Source: Sulfurovum sp. (lineage in GTDB: Bacteria; Campylobacterota; Campylobacteria; Campylobacterales; Sulfurovaceae). Taken from it: a stretch of DNA of 17,101 bases. The notes under the pieces are model-generated. The model searched no databases and was not told the origin of the DNA. It saw only the letters and a list, made by a program, of their open reading frames with translations. The translations under genes and the position numbers were made by a program. The stretch's first letter is position 1; each line of letters starts with the position of its first letter. Positions 1-7,355 of the stretch are shown piece by piece. The DNA lies in contig DQVY01000017.1 in assembly GCA_015661535.1 (NCBI GenBank), positions 1 to 17,101 of the forward strand, in the 5' to 3' direction.

Positions 1-177
1 GTGACTCAGGCCAAAGGTTCTATAGCTGAAGCCAAAGAGCCTTTACTTAATGGTGAGTTGGAATTTTTCTCTTATCATTTACAAGAAGCGGTGAAGGCTA
101 TCTCTTCGATCTCCAAACCGTATGACAGTGAAGAGATACTGGACAAAATGTTCGGTGAATTTTGTTTAGGAAAGTAA
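1..177 (+). CDS. mnmE: tRNA uridine-5-carboxymethylaminomethyl modification GTPase MnmE, C-terminal fragment
   Basis: The window opens inside this gene; only the last 58 codons are present, in frame 1, ending with TAA at 175-177. The fragment ends in FGEFCLGK, which matches the conserved C-[ILV]-G-K terminus of MnmE (TrmE). That cysteine belongs to the C-terminal helical domain. The preceding region (LLNGELEFFSYHLQEAVKAI) has the heptad-like helical character of the same domain. With MnmG, MnmE modifies the wobble uridine of certain tRNAs in the cytoplasm. The G domain lies upstream of the window. The next gene starts one base after the stop, so the two are probably cotranscribed. The gene gives a housekeeping anchor next to the variable polysaccharide locus. 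The assignment rests on the C-terminal motif only. Confidence 0.85.
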   Translation: MTQAKGSIAEAKEPLLNGELEFFSYHLQEAVKAISSISKPYDSEEILDKMFGEFCLGK

Positions 178-178
178 G

Positions 179-508
179 ATGACATTTGTAGATACACTGA
201 AAGAGTTGGAAAATATTGAACTTTATCTCTTTACCGTGCTGCTTGTATTTACCGTATGGTTCATCCGTAATACGATCAAGTATTACAAAGGTGAAAAACG
301 TAATGTAAAACATTTACACCGTTTTGCCAAAGAGGGTGAAGTGGAAGCACAGCATCATCTTGCCAAACGTTACCATAAAGGCGATATGGTCAAAAAGTCC
401 ACACAAAGGGCTGCTTTTTGGTATCAGAAGGCTTCTTTCTCCGGCGATGATGATGCCAAAGAATATTTGGATACTATGTTGAAAAAGAAGAATGCTAATC
501 AAGGTTAG
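179..508 (+). CDS. Small membrane-anchored Sel1-like repeat protein
   Basis: This 109-residue protein has one hydrophobic segment at about residues 15-31 (LYLFTVLLVFTVWFI), followed by a basic stretch and one Sel1-type repeat at about 49-97. Recognisable repeat positions are AKEGEVEAQHHLAKRYHKG, then AAFWYQKASFSGD and a later AKEYL. Sel1 repeats are TPR-like helical pairs used for protein-protein contacts. A single repeat behind one membrane helix suggests a small scaffold or adaptor with the repeat in the cytoplasm (positive-inside rule); its partner is unknown. The ATG sits 1 nt after the mnmE stop (TAAGATG), so translational coupling with mnmE is likely. The C-terminus is lysine- and asparagine-rich. 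The specific role is not known. Confidence 0.75.
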   Translation: MTFVDTLKELENIELYLFTVLLVFTVWFIRNTIKYYKGEKRNVKHLHRFAKEGEVEAQHHLAKRYHKGDMVKKSTQRAAFWYQKASFSGDDDAKEYLDTMLKKKNANQG

Positions 509-542
509 TGTATACTGTCGTAATTATTTTCAAGGAATGTAA

Positions 543-1175
543 ATGTATAAAAAAACTCTTTTGTTATTCACTCTGCTGCTTACTATGTTTGTTGTCACAG
601 CCTGTGTAGAACCAGATGTACCCTTAGATAGAACGCATACGAAAACCTGGACGGATCAAGGTAGTGAAGAAGATATAGATATGTCTGATCTTGATGAGAA
701 TCTTACAGAGTCTGAAACCATGATCACCGAAGATGAAGAAAGCAACAAAGTAGAAAGAATTGCTTTCCCAGCTTCGGAGTATTACCGTTTGGCACGTACA
801 GGAAAAGGGACGGTCAAAGGGACGATCTACTTGGATGACGGCTACGGAAAACGCATCGTCGGGGCAAACACCAGACTCTATTTAAACCCGGTAACATCGT
901 ACTCTAAACAGTGGTACAATGAGAGTTATTTGGGCGGTAACAAGATGACCAAAGCAGACTCAAGACTGTTTAACTACTTGAAATTCACTGCCTCGGACAG
1001 CAATGGTAAATTTGCATTTTATGGGGTACCTTCCGGAAGTTATTACCTTATAGGTACGGTAAAATGTGGCGAAGAGTGCGGGTATGATACGGGTAAAAGT
1101 ATTCGTATAGCAAGACAGGTGACTGTCCAGGGAAATCAAGTCTTAGAGAAAGACTTGACAAGAATGTTGAACTAA
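543..1175 (+). CDS. Predicted lipoprotein with a carboxypeptidase-regulatory-like beta domain
   Basis: This 210-residue protein starts with a type II signal peptide: basic MYKK, a hydrophobic core at 5-19, then the lipobox VTAC with the acylated cysteine at residue 21. An acidic, probably disordered linker follows (about 45-78, rich in D, E and S). The rest (about 85-205) looks like a beta-sandwich. It includes GKGTVKGTIYLDDG, then SDSNGKFAFYGVPSGSYYLI, the pattern of carboxypeptidase-regulatory-like/peptidase-associated domains (G.V.G.V...SD.NG.F.F.GVP.G.Y.L). Two cysteines (KCGEECG) near the end could pair in the periplasm. The product is probably membrane-anchored and outside the cytoplasm. 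A GGAATG motif just upstream may serve as the ribosome site. It follows the Sel1 gene by 34 nt and is probably not part of the polysaccharide operon, which has its own promoter. Substrate and partner are unknown. Confidence 0.75.
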   Translation: MYKKTLLLFTLLLTMFVVTACVEPDVPLDRTHTKTWTDQGSEEDIDMSDLDENLTESETMITEDEESNKVERIAFPASEYYRLARTGKGTVKGTIYLDDGYGKRIVGANTRLYLNPVTSYSKQWYNESYLGGNKMTKADSRLFNYLKFTASDSNGKFAFYGVPSGSYYLIGTVKCGEECGYDTGKSIRIARQVTVQGNQVLEKDLTRMLN

Positions 1176-1302
1176 AAAGAGCCACTTTCAAATTCCCAAT
1201 AAACAGATTACATTTAAGGTTTAAGAAAGTTTAAAAGAGGCTCATTCAAGCCGGATTTTCCGATGATTTAAGAAAAATAGCTTTACAGCAAACACTTTCA
1301 CC

Positions 1303-1329
1303 TTGATACTGAAGTGATTTTGCTATAAT
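1303..1329 (+). promoter_or_regulatory. Sigma-70-type promoter of the polysaccharide operon
   Basis: TTGATA at 1303-1308 and a perfect extended -10, TGCTATAAT, at 1321-1329 are separated by 15 nt. The short spacer is tolerable with an extended -10. Transcription would start near 1336, leaving a leader of about 115 nt before the dehydrogenase gene at 1453. The site lies in the 277-nt gap after the lipoprotein gene and is the best promoter match upstream of the cluster. The rest of the gap (1176-1300) has only an interrupted inverted repeat (GAGCC near 1181 and GGCTC near 1240) and no convincing terminator with a U-tract. Confidence 0.6.
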
Positions 1330-1357
1330 AGAACCCTATTTATAGAGGGGGAGAAAG

Positions 1358-1456
1358 GTGAACATAAAAGTACTTTTACTCTCAAAATGTCATACTGATG
1401 ACATATCTTTTCTGTGTAATACTATGAATTTATTTAGGGTGGGGAATATTATATGA
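1358..1456 (+). CDS. Possible 32-codon leader ORF coupled to the dehydrogenase gene
   Basis: A GTG at 1358 follows a purine-rich GAGGGGGAG (1345-1353), a good ribosome site with a short spacer. The frame stays open for 32 codons (begins VNIKVLLLSKC, ends FRVGNII). Its TGA (1454-1456) overlaps the ATG of the dehydrogenase gene (1453-1455) in an ATGA junction. The dehydrogenase itself has only a weak ribosome site (AGGGTGGGG), so reinitiation after this ORF could feed it. It resembles no peptide I recognise, and it lacks the residue runs expected of an attenuator. It could be a coupling leader, the remnant of a lost gene's 5' end, or chance. Confidence 0.3.
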   Translation: MNIKVLLLSKCHTDDISFLCNTMNLFRVGNII

Positions 1457-2709
1457 GTTATAAGATAGCAGTCATAGGATTAGGATACGTAGGTTTGCCT
1501 TTGGCACATGCGTTTAGTGAGAAATACAAAGTAGTTGGCTTTGACATTGCACAATGGCGTATCGATGAACTTAACTCGGGTGTGGACCGGACACTTGAGC
1601 TGAATGAATCGCAAGTTAAAGAAGCTTTAGCCAATGGTATGAAGTTTACTAAAGACCTTGAAGAGATAGCGGATTGTAATGTGTACATCGTGACTGTTCC
1701 TACACCTATAGATAAACATAAAAAACCTGACCTTACACCGCTTATTAAAGCCAGTGAGTCCATTGGTAAAGTACTTAAAAAAGATGATATTGTCATCTAT
1801 GAATCTACTGTATACCCAGGGGCTACAGAAGAAGAGTGTGTTCCTGTGCTTGAAAAGTTATCTGGGCTTGTCTTTAATGAAGACTTCTTTTGTGGATATA
1901 GTCCTGAACGGATCAATCCAGGCGACAAAGAACATACAGTGACAAAGATTTTAAAAGTGACTGCCGGTTCTACGCCTGAAATCGGGTTAAAGGTTGATGC
2001 ACTTTATGCAAGTATTATCACTGCTGGAACACATTTGGCTCCTTCTATCGAAGTAGCAGAAGCTGCGAAGGTTATCGAAAACTCTCAACGTGACATTAAC
2101 ATCGCTTTTGTGAATGAACTTGCGATCATTTTCAACAAACTTGACATCGACACTGAAGCAGTACTTGAAGCAGCAGGGACAAAATGGAACTTCTTACCTT
2201 TCCGTCCAGGTCTTGTAGGGGGGCATTGTATAGGTGTGGATCCTTATTATCTGACACATAAAGCACAAGAAGTAGGATACAACCCAGAAATCATTCTTGC
2301 AGGTCGTCGTCTCAATGACAACATGGGTATGTATGTGGCAAACCAGGTACTTAAACTTATGATCAAAAAGGAACATAAGATTGCCAGTGCAAAAGTGCTT
2401 GTCCTCGGGATTACTTTTAAAGAGAACTGTCCTGACATTCGTAATTCTCGTGTTATTGACGTCATTCAAGAGCTTCAAGATTTTGGAACTGATGTTGAAA
2501 TCTATGACCCCTGGGCAGACAGTGTTGAAGTAAAACGTGAATATGGATTAGATCTTATCGATTCACTAAATTCAACATATGATGCAGTGGTTCTAGCGGT
2601 TGCTCACGATAAGTTTGATGGACTTGATATCGAAAAACTTAAAAATGGAAATGATACCGTTGTGTATGACATTAAATCAAAACTTGAAAAAAGTGACGGG
2701 AAGCTTTAA
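1453..2709 (+). CDS. tviB: UDP-N-acetyl-hexosamine 6-dehydrogenase (TviB/WbpO-type nucleotide sugar dehydrogenase)
   Basis: This 418-residue cytoplasmic enzyme oxidises C6 of a UDP-N-acetylhexosamine to the uronic acid with two NAD+. Visible parts are the N-terminal Rossmann motif GLGYVGLPLA (9-18), the TVPTPID segment (81-87), ESTVYPGATEE in the first domain, and the central dimer helix. The active-site loop GGHCIGVDPYY has the catalytic cysteine at residue 259. The C-terminal UDP-binding domain carries GITFKENCPDIRNSR (319-333). Length and motifs match the TviB/WbpO/WbpA branch rather than UDP-glucose dehydrogenase; VDPYY and the R-rich DIRNSR are typical. The stop overlaps the next gene's ATG by 1 nt. 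With that gene as TviC-type epimerase, the pair would turn UDP-GlcNAc into UDP-GalNAcA. The precise substrate (GlcNAc or GalNAc) cannot be settled from sequence alone. Confidence 0.88.
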   Translation: MSYKIAVIGLGYVGLPLAHAFSEKYKVVGFDIAQWRIDELNSGVDRTLELNESQVKEALANGMKFTKDLEEIADCNVYIVTVPTPIDKHKKPDLTPLIKASESIGKVLKKDDIVIYESTVYPGATEEECVPVLEKLSGLVFNEDFFCGYSPERINPGDKEHTVTKILKVTAGSTPEIGLKVDALYASIITAGTHLAPSIEVAEAAKVIENSQRDINIAFVNELAIIFNKLDIDTEAVLEAAGTKWNFLPFRPGLVGGHCIGVDPYYLTHKAQEVGYNPEIILAGRRLNDNMGMYVANQVLKLMIKKEHKIASAKVLVLGITFKENCPDIRNSRVIDVIQELQDFGTDVEIYDPWADSVEVKREYGLDLIDSLNSTYDAVVLAVAHDKFDGLDIEKLKNGNDTVVYDIKSKLEKSDGKL

Positions 2710-3743
2710 TGACAGCTTTTGAACAACTGTTAGAGCGTTTTAAAACAGAACAAAAAACATGGTTAGTTACAGGTAATGCAGGTTTCATCGGTTCTAACCT
2801 ATCAGAGTTTTTACTTTCACACAAGCAAAAGGTTGTTGGGTTAGACAACTTTTCTACAGGCTATCAACATAACATTGATGACATTTTGGCATCAGTGGGT
2901 GAAGAGGCTGCGAAGAACTTAACGTTTATAGAGGGCAATACTTGGGACATAGACACTTGTAAAAAAGCATGTGAGGGTGTAGACATTGTCTTACATCAGG
3001 CTGCTCTTGGTTCAGTTCCTCGTTCTATCGCTGACCCTATCACTTCTAACCGTTCTAACATCACTGGCTTTCTTAACATGCTAACAGCAGCAAAAGATGC
3101 AGGCATTAAACGTTTTGTCTATGCCAGTTCATCTTCTGTGTATGGTGACTCTGCGGAGCTTCCTAAAGTAGAGGAACGTACGGGAAATTTATTATCTCCT
3201 TATGCAGTCATGAAGATGACAAACGAACTTTATGCAGGTGTATTCAAACGTACCTACGACATGGAAACACTTGGTTTACGCTATTTTAACGTCTTTGGAA
3301 GAAGACAAGACCCAGACGGTGCCTACGCAGCAGTTATCCCTAAGTGGGTAGGTTCTCTTCTTGAAGGTGAAGATGTCTACATCAACGGTGACGGAGAAAC
3401 AAGCCGTGACTTCACTTACATAGACAACGTCATACAGATGAACCTTCTTGCAGGAACTACAGAGAACACAGAAGCCTTCGGAGAAGCTTTCAACGTAGCA
3501 GTAGGTGGAAGAAACACGCTCAATGAACTTTATGCTCTTATAAACAAAGAGTTAGACATTCATATGGACTCTTTTACTAAAAAAGAAGCTATTTACCGTG
3601 ACTTCAGAGCAGGTGACATTCGTCATTCCAATGCAAACATTTCAAAGGCACAAAACTTTGTAGGTTATGCTCCAACTCATGATATTTATCAGGGGATGGA
3701 AGAGGCTATAGAGTGGTATATTGAGAGTATAGGAACCAAATAA
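2709..3743 (+). CDS. tviC: UDP-N-acetylglucosamine/glucosaminuronate 4-epimerase (TviC/WbpP-type SDR)
   Basis: This 344-residue extended short-chain dehydrogenase has the NAD-binding motif TGNAGFIGS at 21-29, the acidic residue at the end of beta-2 in GLDNFSTGY (44-52), the catalytic serine region SSSSVYG (140-146) and YAVMK with Y165 and K169. The N-terminal extension of about 16 residues before the Rossmann strand is typical of WbpP/TviC rather than GalE. It inverts C4 of UDP-GlcNAc or UDP-GlcNAcA, giving the galacto form. The ATG overlaps the dehydrogenase stop (TAATG), a classic coupled pair for UDP-GalNAcA synthesis, as in Vi-antigen and Pseudomonas O6-type loci. Both genes have less AT-rich codon choice than the following RhuM gene and flippase. 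Confidence 0.88.
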   Translation: MTAFEQLLERFKTEQKTWLVTGNAGFIGSNLSEFLLSHKQKVVGLDNFSTGYQHNIDDILASVGEEAAKNLTFIEGNTWDIDTCKKACEGVDIVLHQAALGSVPRSIADPITSNRSNITGFLNMLTAAKDAGIKRFVYASSSSVYGDSAELPKVEERTGNLLSPYAVMKMTNELYAGVFKRTYDMETLGLRYFNVFGRRQDPDGAYAAVIPKWVGSLLEGEDVYINGDGETSRDFTYIDNVIQMNLLAGTTENTEAFGEAFNVAVGGRNTLNELYALINKELDIHMDSFTKKEAIYRDFRAGDIRHSNANISKAQNFVGYAPTHDIYQGMEEAIEWYIESIGTK

Positions 3744-3812
3744 CTAAGCCATGAATAATTTAACTGATCAAACCCAAGTTCCTAGACTCTTAATTATGAA
3801 TGGAATGCTTTC

Positions 3813-4700
3813 ATGAAAATAGAAAACAATATCATAGTTTATGACGATGGAGAGATTGAATTAGAGATTTCTATGAAGAATGAGACTATTTGGTTAAGTC
3901 AAAAACAGATAGCAGAACTTTTTGAAGTTACTATACCTAACATCAATATGCATATAAAAGCTATTTTTAAAGAAAAAGAACTTGAAAAATATGCAACTAT
4001 TCAGAAATTCTTAATAGTTCAAAAAGAGGGGAACAGAGAAGTTTCAAGAAATGTCGAACATTATAATTTGGATATGATTTTATCTGTTGGGTATAGAGTA
4101 AACTCAAATAAAGCAACAAAATTTAGACAATGGGCAACAAAGGTATTAACGCAATATATACATTCTGGCTACGCTATAAATAGCGAAAAGATAACGAATG
4201 AACGATTTAAAGAGTTAGAACTCGATGTTAGTGTTTTAAAGCAAAAAGTCAACAAGATAGATAGTCTTGTTATAGATAATACATTGGACACAAAGCAAGG
4301 TGTCTTTTTTAACGGTCAAATCTTTGATGCCTATGTTTTTATGTCGGGGCTTATCAAAGAAGCGAAAAATTCCATTACGCTCATAGACAATTACATCGAT
4401 GAGACTACACTGGTACATCTTAGTTCCAAATCGGCAAAAGATGTAAAGATAGTTATACTTACAAAGCGTATTGGCAAGGCAACAAAACTAGACCTAAAAA
4501 AGCACTCTGAACAATATGGCAACATTGAAGTGAAAGAGTTACAGCATTCACATGATAGATTTTTACTCATCGATGAAAAGATCTATCATTTGGGTGCTTC
4601 ATTGAAAGACTTAGGTAAAAAATGGTTTGCATTTTCCTTAATTGAAGAGGATGTGTTTGAATTGAAAAAGAGAGTGAGTGAGGTGCTAGATGGTAAATAA
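3813..4700 (+). CDS. RhuM-family protein with a C-terminal PLD-like motif
   Basis: This 295-residue protein begins with a RhuM-type N-terminal region: WLSQKQIAELFEVTIPNINMHI (27-48), a helix-turn-helix-like segment, then NLDMILSVGYRVNSNKAT and FRQWATKVLTQYIHSGYAIN. Those last two are hallmark stretches of the virulence RhuM/DNA-binding family. A helical linker with a heptad pattern (about 126-152) follows. The C-terminal half (about 165-290) ends in H247-x-R249-x4-D254-x6-G261. That resembles one HxKx4Dx6G phospholipase D/nuclease motif with Arg in place of Lys. Known members are sporadic, often in mobile or defence settings, and their molecular role is not established. It sits between sugar-nucleotide and flippase genes, has no link to glycan synthesis and is more AT-rich than the genes upstream, so it looks like inserted cargo. 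The ATG overlaps the stop of a 21-codon mini-ORF (3751-3816). I am confident of the family, not of its activity. Confidence 0.75.
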   Translation: MKIENNIIVYDDGEIELEISMKNETIWLSQKQIAELFEVTIPNINMHIKAIFKEKELEKYATIQKFLIVQKEGNREVSRNVEHYNLDMILSVGYRVNSNKATKFRQWATKVLTQYIHSGYAINSEKITNERFKELELDVSVLKQKVNKIDSLVIDNTLDTKQGVFFNGQIFDAYVFMSGLIKEAKNSITLIDNYIDETTLVHLSSKSAKDVKIVILTKRIGKATKLDLKKHSEQYGNIEVKELQHSHDRFLLIDEKIYHLGASLKDLGKKWFAFSLIEEDVFELKKRVSEVLDGK

Positions 4701-4720
4701 GTTATTGTTATCACCTGACC

Positions 4721-4740
4721 CCGTATTCCTGCCGTATTCC
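4721..4740 (+). repeat. Short direct repeat downstream of the RhuM gene
   Basis: CCGTATTCC occurs twice with an 11-nt period (4721-4729 and 4732-4740), directly after ACCTGACC. On the other strand this reads GGAATACGGGGTCAGGT. It is reminiscent of the GGGGTCAGGT-type tails often found next to REP-associated (Y1) transposases. No transposase is present. It may mark a boundary of the segment that carries the RhuM gene. The family link is an impression, not something I can search. Confidence 0.4.
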
Positions 4741-4768
4741 CAAAATAATTTTTAATGGGTAGATCAAT

Positions 4769-6235
4769 TTGAATGATTTAAAAGCACAAGGAACTAAAGC
4801 CTTTATCTGGGATTTTACAGGTAGATTAGTATCACATGGAATGACATTTTTTGTTTCTATTATTTTAGCACGTCTTTTAGAGCCTTCTGATTTTGGTTTT
4901 GTTGCAATGGTTATAGTAATCATTGTAATTGTTGGGGCTTTCAGTGAGGGAGGGTTATCGGTGGCATTAGTTCAAAAACGCAGAATACTCCCCATACATT
5001 ATTCTTCAGTTTTTTATTTCAATATTATAACTAGTGTTCTATTGACATTACTTCTCTTTTTGTCGGCTCCTTGGATTGCATATTTTTATAATAACCAGGC
5101 ATTGATTCCGTTAGTGAAAGTGATTTCATTCTCATTTATTATTGGAGCATTTAGTATAGTCCAAAGAGCTAAACTTCAGAAAGAACTTAATTATGCATTA
5201 TTGACTAAGATAACTTTAATAGCTGTATTTTTCGGTGGAGTGGTTGGAGTGTCACTGGCACTTTATGGTGCCGGTGTTTGGAGTCTTGTGGCATTGGAGT
5301 TAACACAGGGGATTGTATATACTATTGTTGTATGGTCTGTAGCTCAATGGAAGCCATCATGGCAATTTTCACTAAAAGCATTGATGGAGCTTTGGGCATT
5401 TGGATTTAGAATGTTTCTATCAGGCTTTTTAACTAAAATTTTTATGCAGCTTGATACTATTATTATTGGGAAGCTTTTTGCCCCTGCTACGCTTGGATTT
5501 TTTAACAGAGCAAAAGCACTCGATCAAATGGTGATAAATTATTCTTCTGGAAGTTTAACGGCAGTGCTTTTCCCTGTCCTGAGTAAGGTACAAAATGATC
5601 TTCAACGTTTTCAAAATATTATTATCAAATCCTTGGGGGTAATAGTTTTTATTGTCTTTTTGCTTTTAGGTGGACTTTATCTTGTTTCTCATGAACTTAT
5701 TATGTTACTGTTTGGTGAAAAATGGTTACAATCTGTAGATTATTTTAAAATTCTGGTTTTAGGTAGCTTTGGGTTCCCTATAAGAGCACTACTGAACAAT
5801 GTTTTAACCAGTCGGGGAAATTCTAAAGCTTTTTTAAGACTGGAAATATATACTAAAGTCATTCTTTCAGTTAACTTTGTTGTTTTGTACCTATGGGGGA
5901 TCAATGCCTTTTTGTATGGATTGGTAGTTGTAGCTTTTTTAAATACTTTGATAACTATCTTGTTTGCTTCGAGTGAGATAAAATTACCATTTTTGTTATT
6001 TGTAAAGCCAATTTTTTTACAAATGGGCATTACAATTATTACAGTAGTTTCAACAATACTTGTGACACAAGATATGGAGAAAATAAATATTATTATGCTG
6101 ATGATAAAAGGGAGTATATTTACTTTCTTCTATGTTTCATTGAACTACTTCATGAAAACAAGTTCGTTTAATTATTTCTTAGAACAGATAATTCCTATGA
6201 TAAATAAAAAGTTTAGAAATCAATCAAATAATTAA
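4769..6235 (+). CDS. Wzx-type polysaccharide flippase (MOP/Polysacc_synt family)
   Basis: This 488-residue polytopic membrane protein has about 12-14 hydrophobic segments. The N-terminus (FIWDFTGRLVSHGMTFFVSI, then ILARLLEPSDFGFVAM) is the typical opening of the WzxC/RfbX polysaccharide transporter branch. Also visible are a second-half re-entry at GFRMFLSGFLTKIFMQLDTI and the IIGKLFAPATLGFFNRAKAL loop common in this family. It would flip the undecaprenyl-diphosphate-linked repeat unit across the inner membrane. The start is TTG at 4769, chosen because it gives the expected N-terminus; no earlier in-frame start gives a better fit. The TTG overlaps a TGA closing a 5-codon mini-ORF (4755-4772). 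The ribosome site is weak. The gene is more AT-rich than tviB/tviC. Paired with the EpsG-like polymerase at 13226, it points to a Wzx/Wzy-dependent route. Confidence 0.85.
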   Translation: MNDLKAQGTKAFIWDFTGRLVSHGMTFFVSIILARLLEPSDFGFVAMVIVIIVIVGAFSEGGLSVALVQKRRILPIHYSSVFYFNIITSVLLTLLLFLSAPWIAYFYNNQALIPLVKVISFSFIIGAFSIVQRAKLQKELNYALLTKITLIAVFFGGVVGVSLALYGAGVWSLVALELTQGIVYTIVVWSVAQWKPSWQFSLKALMELWAFGFRMFLSGFLTKIFMQLDTIIIGKLFAPATLGFFNRAKALDQMVINYSSGSLTAVLFPVLSKVQNDLQRFQNIIIKSLGVIVFIVFLLLGGLYLVSHELIMLLFGEKWLQSVDYFKILVLGSFGFPIRALLNNVLTSRGNSKAFLRLEIYTKVILSVNFVVLYLWGINAFLYGLVVVAFLNTLITILFASSEIKLPFLLFVKPIFLQMGITIITVVSTILVTQDMEKINIIMLMIKGSIFTFFYVSLNYFMKTSSFNYFLEQIIPMINKKFRNQSNN

Positions 6236-6265
6236 ACTATAAAAAATGAAAACAAAGGATTTTAA

Positions 6266-7258
6266 ATGCCACGTGTATCTATTTTAACCCCCTCTTGGAA
6301 TCGGGCGGATTTTCTTCCTAAGGTTCATGCAGCCTTGGTTGCTCAAACATTTCAAGATTTTGAGTGGATAGTTGTTGATGATGGCTCAGAGGATGATACT
6401 CAAACAGTTATGCAGGAATTGATGGAAAAATCAACTTTTCCTGTTACTTTTGCAAGCTACAGTAAACGGGTTGGTAAATGTCGTGCCGATAATACACTTT
6501 TAGATTTAGCTAAAGTAGAGTATGTGTTATGGTGTGATTCTGATGATATTTTGGTTCCAAATGCTATAGAAAAGATGCTTAGTGTCTGGGACGGGATGAC
6601 CATACAAGATAAAAGGGAATATATTGCAGTAATTTCACTTTGTAAAGATCCAGGAGGAGAGATACAGAGTATAGGATCTGAAAATTTTGCACCGTTTTCA
6701 AGTAGCTGGTCTGATCTTTCAAAAGTACATAAAATGTCTGGAGATATGTGTATTATGGTAAACCGTACTATTGTAAGGAATACTCGTTCTTTAGAAGTTG
6801 ATTTAGTAATGTCTGAGTCAGGGTTTTGGAAACAGTTCATGGGAAGAAATGTTGTGTGTATCTCTGAAGCACTGAAAATAATGACAAGAACTACCGATAA
6901 TCGCATTAGTGGTTCTTCGAAAATGGAGTACTGTCGGGGGAAAGCACATGCTATTTTATTGGCGGATAAAGATGAATACTTCATCATGCCATTAAAAGGA
7001 CAAGTGAAGACAGCATCAAAGCTGATACGTTATGCAATTCATGGAGATTTGGATATCGGTACAATCAAGACAGATTTTGGCAAAGCTTCCAAAAAATTGT
7101 CCTTTCGGATTGGGTCAATATTGGGTTATTCACTTGCTCTAAAAGATAGACTAAAAAAACGTGTTTATAAATCACACATAATTTTTGAGGAAGGTCTTGA
7201 TGCAGAAGTTACAATTTTTCGAAATCAGCTAGCTTTAGATACTATGAAAAACAGGTAG
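6266..7258 (+). CDS. Glycosyltransferase family 2
   Basis: This 330-residue GT-A-fold enzyme has RVSILTPSWNRADFL at the N-terminus, the nucleotide-binding VVDDGSEDDT (36-45) and the metal-binding DSDD (91-94, in LWCDSDDI). KRVGKCRADNTLLDLA (67-82) follows the DDGS block in the place of the usual GK..A.N..L motif. It would transfer a sugar from a nucleotide donor to the growing lipid-linked oligosaccharide on the cytoplasmic face of the inner membrane. Donor and linkage cannot be read from the sequence. The C-terminal ~80 residues contain a basic stretch (KDRLKKRVYKSH) that could lie against the membrane. AAGGA at 6256-6260 serves as a good ribosome site, and the gene lies 30 nt after the flippase. 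Confidence 0.85.
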   Translation: MPRVSILTPSWNRADFLPKVHAALVAQTFQDFEWIVVDDGSEDDTQTVMQELMEKSTFPVTFASYSKRVGKCRADNTLLDLAKVEYVLWCDSDDILVPNAIEKMLSVWDGMTIQDKREYIAVISLCKDPGGEIQSIGSENFAPFSSSWSDLSKVHKMSGDMCIMVNRTIVRNTRSLEVDLVMSESGFWKQFMGRNVVCISEALKIMTRTTDNRISGSSKMEYCRGKAHAILLADKDEYFIMPLKGQVKTASKLIRYAIHGDLDIGTIKTDFGKASKKLSFRIGSILGYSLALKDRLKKRVYKSHIIFEEGLDAEVTIFRNQLALDTMKNR

Positions 7259-7355
7259 CAGTATGGTAGACGATATAATTGTTATGACTGTATTATGAGT
7301 AGTTTGATGAAAATGTCTAGGATTATTTACAATATTAAAAGAAAAAGGGTAAAAA

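Noticed and set aside
1176..1260. Interrupted inverted repeat GAGCC...GGCTC after the lipoprotein gene as a terminator
   Set aside because: The arms are short, separated by about 50 nt, and no U-tract follows, so a terminator cannot be supported.
1458..1796. Open frame of 112 codons on the minus strand within the dehydrogenase gene
   Set aside because: It lies wholly opposite a strongly conserved gene and its translation resembles no family, so it is a shadow frame.
6457..6987. Open frame of 176 codons on the minus strand within the first GT2 gene
   Set aside because: Despite its length it is antisense to a clear GT2 with intact motifs and shows no domain or ribosome site.
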